Shown here in pieces: positions 1-5,902 of a stretch of 6,458 bases of DNA; the first letter of the stretch is position 1; every line of letters begins with the position of its first letter. The DNA is taken from assembly GCA_002711625.1 (NCBI GenBank), contig PARR01000010.1:4412-10869 (forward strand), written 5' to 3'. Under the pieces are notes generated by a model, which made no database searches, was not told the origin of the DNA, and saw only the letters and a program-made list of their open reading frames with translations. The stretch comes from Rickettsiales bacterium (GTDB lineage Bacteria > Pseudomonadota > Alphaproteobacteria > Methylaequorales > Methylaequoraceae). A program made the position numbers and the translations under genes.

Positions 1-474
1 CTTGCAGGTGCAGGCGTAGCATTCTTCTCAAGCAGTGAGTGCAATATAGAAAAGTTTATTGATTACAGAAACTCAATTACTCCAGGACCAAATAAAATTA
101 ATCAAGCTCTTCACGTAAACTACTTTAAAAAGGTCAGTCTTGATGCGCAGATGCAGGCATTAAGAGAATTAATTTTGCCAAAGTTTAATCTCACCGAGAA
201 ATATTTGACTGAATTGCATGAAATGGGACTTTGTGACTATATTCCTCCTACAGGTGGGTATTTCATATCTTTTGAATCAAGGAAACCAAATGCTGAAGAA
301 ATTATTTCTGAATGTGCTAACCTTGGTCTAAAATTGTTGCCCTTAGGTTCATGTTTCCCATATATGCAAGACCCAAAAAAAAATAATATTAGGATCGCAC
401 CAACATTCCCGAATCTAGAAGGGCTAGATAAATGTTTACAAATTTTCAGTTCAGTTGTGAAAAAATTGAACTAA
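1..474 (+). CDS. MocR-like (AspT-type) class I aminotransferase, C-terminal part
   Basis: The frame is open from base 1 to the TAA at 472-474, so the gene starts before the window; 157 residues are visible of a family that usually runs to about 430. The fragment fits the PLP-dependent aspartate aminotransferase family Aminotran_MocR (Corynebacterium AspT type). It opens with LAGAGVAFF, which in this family lies just after the PLP-binding lysine, so that lysine is probably only a few residues upstream of base 1. Further family landmarks are ITPGPNKINQ, the GGYFIS segment near residues 85-90, and NIRIAPTFP, whose arginine (codon 391-393) corresponds to the substrate-carboxylate-binding arginine of fold-type I aminotransferases. 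Likely role: cytoplasmic transamination between aspartate (or a similar amino acid) and 2-oxoglutarate. It converges with the glycosylase gene across 28 bases. The family call is firm; the exact substrate is inferred. Confidence 0.9.
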   Translation, partial: LAGAGVAFFSSSECNIEKFIDYRNSITPGPNKINQALHVNYFKKVSLDAQMQALRELILPKFNLTEKYLTELHEMGLCDYIPPTGGYFISFESRKPNAEEIISECANLGLKLLPLGSCFPYMQDPKKNNIRIAPTFPNLEGLDKCLQIFSSVVKKLN

Positions 475-502
475 TTCTTAAATTTTCCTTCCAATATAAA
501 TA

Positions 503-1099
503 TTAGTCGTAGTCGGCCCAAATTAAATTTGCCGCAACTGACCTGAATGGACGCCAGTTACTTGCAATAGTCGTCATATCCTCAACGCTTGGGCGCTCAT
601 TCAGGTTTTTTAGTTTTTTTACACCTTCTTGCAAACCAATATCGTTCTCTGGCCAAATATCAGGACGAGATAAAGAGGCCATAAGGTAGCAATCTGCTGT
701 CCACTTTCCAATACCTTTAAATTTACACAAAAAATCTCTTGCTTCTTCATCTGTCATAGTCGGAATGATAGAGTAATTGAGATTGCCATTAATTTCTTCA
801 TTAGCAATCCCTTTTAGATAGGATATTTTTGGTCTACTTAGCCCAGCAGTTCTCAGTTTTTTAGTATCAATTTCTAAAAAATTTTTTGCTGTAAGGTTTT
901 CCATTAATGCACTAGTTTTATTTTTTATTGCCTGCGCAGCTTGTACTGAGACCTGTTGTTCAATAACTAAAAACATAATTCCTGCAAAACCCTCAGGGCG
1001 AAGAAAAAAATTTATTTCTTGATTAGGAATAATTTTTCTAAAACTAGGCTCAACCTTAAGGAGGTGCTTAATCCCCTTCCTAAAAATGATTTTGTTCAC
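503..1099 (-). CDS. AlkA-type DNA-3-methyladenine glycosylase II (HhH-GPD family)
   Basis: This 198-residue protein has the HhH-GPD base-excision fold. The helix-hairpin-helix is at residues 124-140 (core FKGIGKWTAD), and the catalytic aspartate is D153 in PENDIGLQEG. A C-terminal WRPFRSVAA motif (182-190) is typical of AlkA relatives. These enzymes cut the N-glycosidic bond of alkylated purines, starting base-excision repair in the cytoplasm. At 198 residues it lacks the N-terminal beta domain of E. coli AlkA (about 280 residues), as many short bacterial members do. The start is GTG at 1099-1097, overlapping the upstream gene's stop as GTGA; upstream in frame there is a TGA at 1120-1118 with no other start between. 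A GGA about 11 bases before GTG is the only Shine-Dalgarno-like signal, so translation is probably coupled to the isomerase-like gene. Specificity among alkylated bases cannot be read from the sequence. Confidence 0.9.
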   Translation of the reverse strand: MNKIIFRKGIKHLLKVEPSFRKIIPNQEINFFLRPEGFAGIMFLVIEQQVSVQAAQAIKNKTSALMENLTAKNFLEIDTKKLRTAGLSRPKISYLKGIANEEINGNLNYSIIPTMTDEEARDFLCKFKGIGKWTADCYLMASLSRPDIWPENDIGLQEGVKKLKNLNERPSVEDMTTIASNWRPFRSVAANLIWADYD

Positions 1100-1740
1100 T
1101 TTTTTTGCATTCCACTTTCAAGCATAAAGCTTAAGAAGTCGTCAAATCGGTCTTGACCAAAGAAAAACTTTCCATTGTGAACTAACAATGGCACTCCATG
1201 ATGACCTGCAGCTAGTTGTTGTTTTTGATTGAGTTCAATATCAGTAATTATTTTTTCCTCTTTCTCAACCATTTCTTTTTCGAGTATTTCTAAACTCAAC
1301 CCAACAGAACTGCAGACTTCACCAAGCAGGGTTCTTTCATACCACCCATTCTTATTTCCGAATATATTATTTGACAAAGCAAGAGCAAAATTTAATCCTT
1401 CACCATGGTAGTGTGCAGCTTGACCTAAATGGCATACGTAAAAAATGTAGGGTTGTTCAGACGATATTTTGCCTGTTAAAAGATTTTGATTAATAGGATC
1501 TGGTCTAGGCTTATAGAATTTCATACCTAATTTATTTGCCACTTTTCGATAATCCAGAAGACGCCAAAAAAAATAAGTCAGCATATTCTTGTTTTTGAAA
1601 AAGTGAGGCTCTCTTATAGCAAGAGGGTAAACTAACTTAAAGTTGACTTGAACCTTATATTCTTCCTCCATTTTTTTTAAACGGGGAAGTATGAAGTAAG
1701 AGTAAGGACTTCTATAGGAGAAATATAAATCAACCTTCAT
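1096..1740 (-). CDS. 2-hydroxychromene-2-carboxylate isomerase-like / kappa-class GST-like DsbA-fold protein
   Basis: The 214 residues match the DsbA-like thioredoxin-fold family that contains NahD (2-hydroxychromene-2-carboxylate isomerase) and kappa glutathione transferases. The N-terminal strand and active-site loop read DLYFSYRSPYSYF; S11 falls where the glutathione-activating serine sits in characterised isomerases. A helical insert fills the middle, and the thioredoxin fold closes with the cis-proline GVP at 182-184 followed by FFFGQDRFDDF. No signal peptide is present, so it is cytoplasmic. Known members use glutathione to isomerise or conjugate aromatic-degradation intermediates. No naphthalene-pathway genes are nearby, so the real substrate is unknown. 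It is the first gene of a two-gene unit; the C-terminus (MQKK) runs into the glycosylase start with a 4-base overlap. There is no Shine-Dalgarno before the ATG at 1740-1738. Confidence 0.87.
   Translation of the reverse strand: MKVDLYFSYRSPYSYFILPRLKKMEEEYKVQVNFKLVYPLAIREPHFFKNKNMLTYFFWRLLDYRKVANKLGMKFYKPRPDPINQNLLTGKISSEQPYIFYVCHLGQAAHYHGEGLNFALALSNNIFGNKNGWYERTLLGEVCSSVGLSLEILEKEMVEKEEKIITDIELNQKQQLAAGHHGVPLLVHNGKFFFGQDRFDDFLSFMLESGMQKK
1099..1105 (-). other. Candidate -1 slippery heptamer A AAA AAG at the isomerase/glycosylase junction
   Basis: Read on the minus strand, the end of the isomerase-like gene is CAA AAA AAG TGA. The last seven bases before TGA form A AAA AAG with zero-frame codons AAA and AAG, the phasing of the E. 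coli dnaX frameshift site. The glycosylase frame is -1 relative to the isomerase frame, so a slip here reads GTG AAC AAA onward and would give a 412-residue fusion. A GGA lies 5 bases upstream of the heptamer. A possible 6-bp hairpin (AAGGGG with CTCCTT) lies about 20 bases downstream, farther than usual for a stimulator. Frameshifting is a hypothesis; simple stop-start coupling is equally compatible. Confidence 0.3.
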
Positions 1741-1754
1741 ATAAATATATTATC

Positions 1755-1782
1755 ATTTTAAATTTTTAGTCATACGTGACAA
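1755..1782 (-). promoter_or_regulatory. Possible sigma70-type promoter for the isomerase/glycosylase unit
   Basis: On the minus strand TTGTCA (1782-1777) is followed after 16 bases by TAAAAT (1760-1755), a fair match to the -35 and -10 consensus. The -10 ends 14 bases before the ATG at 1740, so a transcript would have a leader of only about 7 bases, consistent with the absence of a Shine-Dalgarno sequence. AT-rich DNA produces such matches by chance, so this is tentative. Confidence 0.35.
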
Positions 1783-1795
1783 AAAAAATGTTGGT

Positions 1796-1831
1796 AAATT
1801 TTTCTGAGACTATGATGTCTCAATCAAATTT
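1796..1831. terminator. Inverted repeat after the sulfatase operon, possible minus-strand terminator
   Basis: A perfect 6-bp stem, TGAGAC (1805-1810) and GTCTCA (1817-1822), encloses a 6-base loop. An outer AAATTT/AAATTT pair (1796-1801 with 1826-1831) extends it across a symmetric 3x3 internal loop. It begins 6 bases beyond the stop codon of the second sulfatase and is the natural place for transcription of that unit to end. For the minus strand, a run of eight T (1788-1781) follows, but 7 bases beyond the outer arm and 16 beyond the inner stem instead of directly after the stem. It is therefore an imperfect intrinsic terminator; an operator for the adjacent isomerase promoter is an alternative. 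Confidence 0.4.
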
Positions 1832-1837
1832 GTAATC

Positions 1838-3466
1838 TCAATTGGCAATACTGACTCGCTCGTGAGGTTTATTATTTTCAATTGCCTCAATTCCCTCTTC
1901 TTGTGTAAGATCAATTGCAGTAGAGGCTAGCAAAGGTGGTTGATATATTGAGCTTTTTGCGTTTAATAAATGAAGTTGTAATAAGTCTTGTAGTTCACTC
2001 ACTTTTTCAGGATGAACTGTGGATAATTCAATTTTTTCGATTGGATCAGTCTTAAGATTATACAACCAGGTTTTTTCTGGAAATTTTGAAGTTTGAAGCT
2101 TCCAACCATCTTTAATTACTACTTGATTATGCCCAGTTTTCCAAAAAAGGGGTCTTTTTGCTATGTCTAGATTATCTGCAAAGAGGTCAATCCCATCAGT
2201 ATCTGAACTGAGAGGTTGATCGATAAGACCTTGAATGGTTGGTAATAAATCAATATGGGCGGCACGCTCAATAATCTCTGTTGATTGAATTCCATTTTTC
2301 CAGAAAATTAAAGGGACCTTTATTCCACCTTCAAATAATGTAAGTTTCCAGCCACGATATGGAGAATTGATATAACGTAGATCTATATATCCTGCACCTC
2401 CGTTATCACTGGTAAACACAACCCAAGTATTTTTATCTAGTCCATTATCTTTAAGTGTTTTGATTATTTTGCCAACACTTCTATCCAAAGCCCTTATCAT
2501 GGCTGCATATACTCTTAACTTGTGGTCTTTAATTTCTGGAAGAGCATCATAATCTTCTCTTGCAGCTTGCAAGGGTGTATGCACTCCCCAGTGAGCTAAG
2601 TAAAGAAAAAACGGCCTGTTCTTATTGGCTTCAATTACTTTTATTGCTTCATTAGTAAAATAATCAGTCAAATATCCTCTTGGTTCAAACCAATTATCGT
2701 CTCTTGAAGTTTCATTGAAGGAAACCGCGGCATCCATTGTTGCCCATAAAAATTTATCGATTGGATCAGATGTAATTTTTGCATTTACAACATCAGGACT
2801 ATCTTCTGGCATAAACAAACCACTAGCCATAAGTAGGCTTTCATCAAATCCACGCGCCAATGGGTGAAAGTCTGGCCCCCTCCCTAAATGCCATTTTCCA
2901 ATATGGGCTGTATAGTATTCAGCTTTCTTAAGGGCGTCGGCAAAGGTTAACTCTTTTGTAGGAAGTCCTTGTAAGTCATAAGGTGGATTATTTTTGATAT
3001 TCTCATCGAATAATGTTGTGGTACCTCTTCCTAAAAGATGTAGTGCTCTTGCCATACCATCAGGCATAGGAGTGAATTCAAAGCCAGTAGAAGTTGCATA
3101 ACGACCAGTGACGATCATGCCTCTTGAGGGGGCACAGCTCGCACTTCCTGCGTAGGCATTTTTAAATTTTATGCCATTGTCAGAAATAAAATCGATATTT
3201 GGTGTTGAGACAGTACCTCCAGGAGTTAGATCATCATATCCTGTCAAATCGTTTATACCCAAGTCGTCGACAACAATGACTATTATATTTGGACGATTAT
3301 CAATTCTTACTTCAGGTCCTTGTTCCCACGTAATTTCTCTGTTTATAGAGACCTCATTGCGATCAAAAACAAAATTGATAATATACAAAAAGAATAATTC
3401 TTTCCAAAAAAAAGCTATAGAAGTAATTATTATCAAAAAAACACAGATAAAAATTTTTAATTTCAT
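1838..3466 (-). CDS. Membrane-anchored formylglycine-type sulfatase (second of pair)
   Basis: The 542-residue protein is a type I sulfatase, hydrolysing sulfate esters. The signature C111-A-P-S-R115 marks the cysteine that must be converted to formylglycine. Metal ligands are D67-D68 at the start and D354-N355 in TSDNGG. Further active-site residues are K191 and H193 in GKWHLG, H296 in GVHTP, and K374 in RGWKLTLFEGG. The layout is closer to the human ARSA/GALNS type than to Pseudomonas AtsA. The N-terminus (about 4-33) is strongly hydrophobic with no convincing cleavage site, suggesting a signal anchor; the WKE at 21-23 leaves open a second short hydrophobic segment. The catalytic domain (about 58-505) should face the periplasm. 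The start ATG overlaps the preceding sulfatase stop (ATGA), so the two are co-transcribed and probably translationally coupled. Substrate is unknown; no glycoside hydrolase or maturase gene is in the window. Confidence 0.95.
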   Translation of the reverse strand: MKLKIFICVFLIIITSIAFFWKELFFLYIINFVFDRNEVSINREITWEQGPEVRIDNRPNIIVIVVDDLGINDLTGYDDLTPGGTVSTPNIDFISDNGIKFKNAYAGSASCAPSRGMIVTGRYATSTGFEFTPMPDGMARALHLLGRGTTTLFDENIKNNPPYDLQGLPTKELTFADALKKAEYYTAHIGKWHLGRGPDFHPLARGFDESLLMASGLFMPEDSPDVVNAKITSDPIDKFLWATMDAAVSFNETSRDDNWFEPRGYLTDYFTNEAIKVIEANKNRPFFLYLAHWGVHTPLQAAREDYDALPEIKDHKLRVYAAMIRALDRSVGKIIKTLKDNGLDKNTWVVFTSDNGGAGYIDLRYINSPYRGWKLTLFEGGIKVPLIFWKNGIQSTEIIERAAHIDLLPTIQGLIDQPLSSDTDGIDLFADNLDIAKRPLFWKTGHNQVVIKDGWKLQTSKFPEKTWLYNLKTDPIEKIELSTVHPEKVSELQDLLQLHLLNAKSSIYQPPLLASTAIDLTQEEGIEAIENNKPHERVSIAN

Positions 3467-5184
3467 TTTTTTCTTCGCAGCAAATAAAACATAACCAAGA
3501 ACACAAATCCAATGGCTGCAATTAAAGGCATGATTAATTCATTAAACCTTCTTTTAGCAGTATTAATTGTCATTTCAGTAACCCAAGAGTAACTCTGTGG
3601 TAGTTCCACAACACCATTTTTCTTTACGTAATCATCGTAGTCATTTATGAGTTCATCTAGAATCTCAGGATTGCTTATTGATAAATCATTGGTTTCGCCT
3701 GGATCATCACTAAGATTAAAAAGATACCATTTATTATCACCAATGGGTGGTCTATTACGAACAATCTTGTAATCACCTTTGAAAAGAGCTGAATTTCCAG
3801 TAACTTCAAGCCCAATGTATTCATCTTTTTTATAAACTCTGGCTTGATCTCCAGCAAGAACGTTAATTAGCGATTTACCTATCATCTGGCTGTCTCTTTG
3901 AACCCCAATGATGTCGCTTATAGTTGGCGCGATGTCAGTTATAAATGTAAATTTATCGTATTTTCCCTGCTTTATATCTGGTCCTGAAAATATTAATGGA
4001 ACCTTCAATCCACCTTCGTGCATGTGAAATTTGAATAGATGACTTGGTGCAGCCATTGCCTGCGCAAACTCTGTCCCTATAAAAACATAGCTATTTTCTT
4101 CTCCTAAAGTTTCATAGTTTCTGTTATAAGATGTTGTCTCAATCCAAGCACGCCATTCTATATGGTCGCTTGGGTCGTTACCCTCAGGGCCATTATCTGA
4201 AGTAACAATAAATATTGTGTCTTTATATAAGTCCTCTCTTTTAAGGAACTCAACAAATCTTCCTAAATGAAAATCAAGCGCATTAAGCATACCCGCAAAG
4301 ACAGCTGCACTTTTAATAGACATTTCTTTGTCCAAAGAGCTTGTTTCATCCCAGCTATCAAAAATATCAAACGAAGAAACAGTCGGCTTATCAGCAGGAA
4401 ATATCCCTTTTTCAATTGCCCCTTTTAGACGATTTTCTCGTAACTTCTCCCACCCATCTCTATATAAATTTAAGTATTTATTAGTAAATTTTTTAGGTAC
4501 TTGCAATGGAATATGTTGAGCTTGAAAAGAAAGGTAAGAAAAAAAAGGCTTGTCATCTTCTGTTTCATTCGTGATGTATGAAATCATCTGATCAACAATA
4601 AATTTCGAGGAATAAAAATTGTCAGGTAATTTTGTGGGCTTTCCATTTTCGAACCAAGGCGCCTCATTATAGTATGGAAGGTAGGAATGGTTAGAATAAT
4701 TATCACCTCCTGTGGCATCTAAGATAAAAGTTTTTTTGAAGCCACGATTGAAAGGCAGGGCCGCTGTTTCCTCACCACCAAAACCTAAATGCCATTTCCC
4801 AGTCATGTAGGTATTGTAGTCATTGGCTTGTAGGATTTCGGCAATAGTTTTCGCCTCTGGTACAAGGTAACCTTCATAACCTGGAGTGCTCCTTAGGCCA
4901 CGGGGCATAACTTCTGGAATCATTGGCAGGCCAGTATTATGATTATCCATCCCAGTAAGAAGCATTGCACGTGAAGGCGCACACTCTGAAGTGGCATGGT
5001 AGTTAGTAAATATTAGTCCATTTTTTGCTAGGGCATCTATATTTGGTGTATCTATTTCACTACCATATGCACCTAAATCTGTTAACCCAAGATCATCTAT
5101 CAGGATGAGAACAATGTTTGGCTTTACATCAGCTTTAATGCTAAAAATAACCGTTGCAATTAGTAAGAAATTAAAAAATTTCAT
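3463..5184 (-). CDS. Arylsulfatase, AtsA-like, with signal peptide and C-terminal membrane anchor (first of pair)
   Basis: This 573-residue formylglycine-type sulfatase is complete. C68-A-P-S-R72 is the modification motif; metal ligands are D30-D31 and D330-N331; K130 and H132 (GKWHLG), H224 (QAQHIP) and K385 complete the site. Spacing from D30 to C68 (38), C68 to K130 (62) and H224 to D330 (106) equals that I recall for Pseudomonas aeruginosa arylsulfatase, so the fold is AtsA-like. A signal peptide is likely at 1-18, cleaved after SIKA (isoleucine at -3 is not ideal). Unlike soluble AtsA it ends in a transmembrane helix (about 551-568) followed by RRKK, so the mature enzyme should be a type I membrane protein with its catalytic domain in the periplasm. 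It leads the sulfatase operon and diverges from the glutathione transferase gene. No Shine-Dalgarno precedes the ATG. Substrate is not predictable. Confidence 0.95.
   Translation of the reverse strand: MKFFNFLLIATVIFSIKADVKPNIVLILIDDLGLTDLGAYGSEIDTPNIDALAKNGLIFTNYHATSECAPSRAMLLTGMDNHNTGLPMIPEVMPRGLRSTPGYEGYLVPEAKTIAEILQANDYNTYMTGKWHLGFGGEETAALPFNRGFKKTFILDATGGDNYSNHSYLPYYNEAPWFENGKPTKLPDNFYSSKFIVDQMISYITNETEDDKPFFSYLSFQAQHIPLQVPKKFTNKYLNLYRDGWEKLRENRLKGAIEKGIFPADKPTVSSFDIFDSWDETSSLDKEMSIKSAAVFAGMLNALDFHLGRFVEFLKREDLYKDTIFIVTSDNGPEGNDPSDHIEWRAWIETTSYNRNYETLGEENSYVFIGTEFAQAMAAPSHLFKFHMHEGGLKVPLIFSGPDIKQGKYDKFTFITDIAPTISDIIGVQRDSQMIGKSLINVLAGDQARVYKKDEYIGLEVTGNSALFKGDYKIVRNRPPIGDNKWYLFNLSDDPGETNDLSISNPEILDELINDYDDYVKKNGVVELPQSYSWVTEMTINTAKRRFNELIMPLIAAIGFVFLVMFYLLRRKK
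3466..3472 (-). other. Candidate -1 slippery heptamer A AAA AAA at the sulfatase/sulfatase junction
   Basis: On the minus strand the first sulfatase ends CGA AGA AAA AAA TGA. Seven consecutive A give A AAA AAA with zero-frame AAA AAA codons directly before the stop. The second sulfatase starts in the -1 frame from the last of these A (ATGA overlap), so a single -1 slip continues RRKK straight into MKLKIF and would make an 1115-residue two-domain protein. No strong Shine-Dalgarno-like enhancer or downstream hairpin is visible. The A-run also gives a purine-rich region before the second start codon, which may be its only role. Confidence 0.3.
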
Positions 5185-5197
5185 CTTTTAATAATAA

Positions 5198-5205
5198 ACT
5201 ATATT
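5198..5205. promoter_or_regulatory. Overlapping back-to-back -10 elements between divergent genes
   Basis: The 31-base spacer between the sulfatase start and the GST start contains TATAGT on the minus strand (5203-5198) and TATATT on the plus strand (5200-5205), sharing four base pairs. They end 13 and 10 bases from their respective start codons. No convincing -35 box is seen for either direction, and any such box would lie inside or at the edge of the opposite gene. The spacer leaves no room for separate promoters, so a shared bidirectional element is plausible but rests on weak matches. Confidence 0.3.
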
Positions 5206-5215
5206 TTTAATTCAA

Positions 5216-5890
5216 ATGATTGATTTATTTACATCACCAACACCAAACGGCTATAAAGTTTCATGTACTCTTGAGTATCTCAATATTCCTTATCAAGCAC
5301 ATTTGATAAATTTATTAGAAGGTGAACAGTTTAAAAAATCCTTTCTAAAACATAGCCCAAATGGAAAAATTCCAGCCATTTATCATAGGGAAGAAAAACT
5401 TTCACTTGCAGAATCAGGTGCCATATTAATCTATCTTGCTGACATGTCTGGTAAGTTAATACCTCCAGATGGCCCCGAAAGATTTAAAGTTATTGAATGG
5501 CTCATGTTTCAAATGGGACATATTGGCCCTATGATGGGCCAATCAAATGTTTTTTTTCGATACTTCCCAGAAAAAATTGACTCAGTCATTAAAAGGTATC
5601 ATAAAGAATGTCGAAGATTATTTGAGGTTGTTGATAACAGACTTAAAAATCGAGAGTGGCTTGCAGATGATTTTTCTATTGCAGATATTGCTAACTGGTG
5701 TTGGATTCGCACATATAAATGGTCAGGTATTGAGGTGGAAGATCTTGATCATTTACAGGCTTGGCTTGAAAAAATAAAAAAAATGCCAAAGATTCAAAAG
5801 GGATTAGATGTACCGGTTTCTCGCGATATCTTAAAACAGAGCTCTGAGAAAGATTTAATTAAATTCTCAAAAAGAATCCTTACAAAATAA
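5216..5890 (+). CDS. Nu-class (YfcG/YghU-like) glutathione transferase
   Basis: The 224 residues align by eye along their length with E. coli YfcG. The N-terminal thioredoxin domain begins MIDLFTSPTPNG, where T9 and N11 match the active-site residues of the Nu class. It continues with KIPAI (cis-proline P53) and ESGAI (E66-S67, glutathione backbone binding). The helical domain has MFQMGHIGPMMGQ (97-109) and the N-capping box SIAD (154-157). Characterised Nu-class enzymes bind two glutathione molecules or a glutathione disulfide and act mainly as disulfide-bond reductases, with weak peroxidase activity, not as classic conjugating enzymes. It is cytoplasmic. The C-terminus is slightly longer than YfcG, with a lysine-rich tail. 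The ATG at 5216 matches the family start but lacks a Shine-Dalgarno sequence. It probably heads a plus-strand run with the DUF4345 and flavin oxidoreductase genes. Confidence 0.93.
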   Translation: MIDLFTSPTPNGYKVSCTLEYLNIPYQAHLINLLEGEQFKKSFLKHSPNGKIPAIYHREEKLSLAESGAILIYLADMSGKLIPPDGPERFKVIEWLMFQMGHIGPMMGQSNVFFRYFPEKIDSVIKRYHKECRRLFEVVDNRLKNREWLADDFSIADIANWCWIRTYKWSGIEVEDLDHLQAWLEKIKKMPKIQKGLDVPVSRDILKQSSEKDLIKFSKRILTK

Positions 5891-5896
5891 TATAAT
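5891..5896 (+). promoter_or_regulatory. Consensus -10 box that would give a leaderless transcript
   Basis: A perfect TATAAT lies in the 12-base gap between the GST stop and the DUF4345 start. Initiation about seven bases downstream would fall at or next to the ATG at 5903, producing a leaderless mRNA, which would fit the lack of a Shine-Dalgarno sequence. No -35 match is seen at the proper distance, and the hexamer could be chance in AT-rich DNA. Confidence 0.25.
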
Positions 5897-5902
5897 TTTA
5901 TA

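Noticed and set aside
475..502. The 28-base convergent spacer was examined for a bidirectional terminator (AATATAAATATT palindrome at its end).
   Set aside because: The palindrome is all A/T with a two-base loop and overlaps the glycosylase stop; too weak to call a terminator.
1057..1066. TAAGGAGGTG on the plus strand, a 10-base perfect complement of the 16S rRNA 3' end (so the glycosylase mRNA carries the anti-Shine-Dalgarno sequence itself).
   Set aside because: No plus-strand start codon lies at a usable distance; the nearest ATG (1086) opens only 13 codons. The minus-strand reading is ordinary coding sequence (KHLLK), so chance is the likely explanation.
1229..1411. An open frame on the plus strand, antisense to the isomerase-like gene.
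   Set aside because: It is opposite a well-supported gene, is serine/phenylalanine-rich as expected for a complement of AT-rich coding DNA, and has no recognisable motif.
2037..2769. A 13-base direct repeat, TCGATTGGATCAG, at 2037-2049 and 2757-2769.
   Set aside because: Both copies lie inside one sulfatase gene and encode the short peptide DPI(E/D)K; no flanking similarity or third copy suggests a mobile or regulatory repeat.
3171..3494. A 107-codon plus-strand open frame across the 5' end of the second sulfatase.
   Set aside because: Antisense to the sulfatase start with no ribosome-binding site or family resemblance; its hydrophobic/lysine stretches mirror the complementary signal-anchor codons.
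5547..5777. A 76-codon open frame within the GST gene in another frame on the same strand.
   Set aside because: It lies entirely inside the conserved helical domain of the GST, whose frame has clear family motifs; no independent signal supports it.
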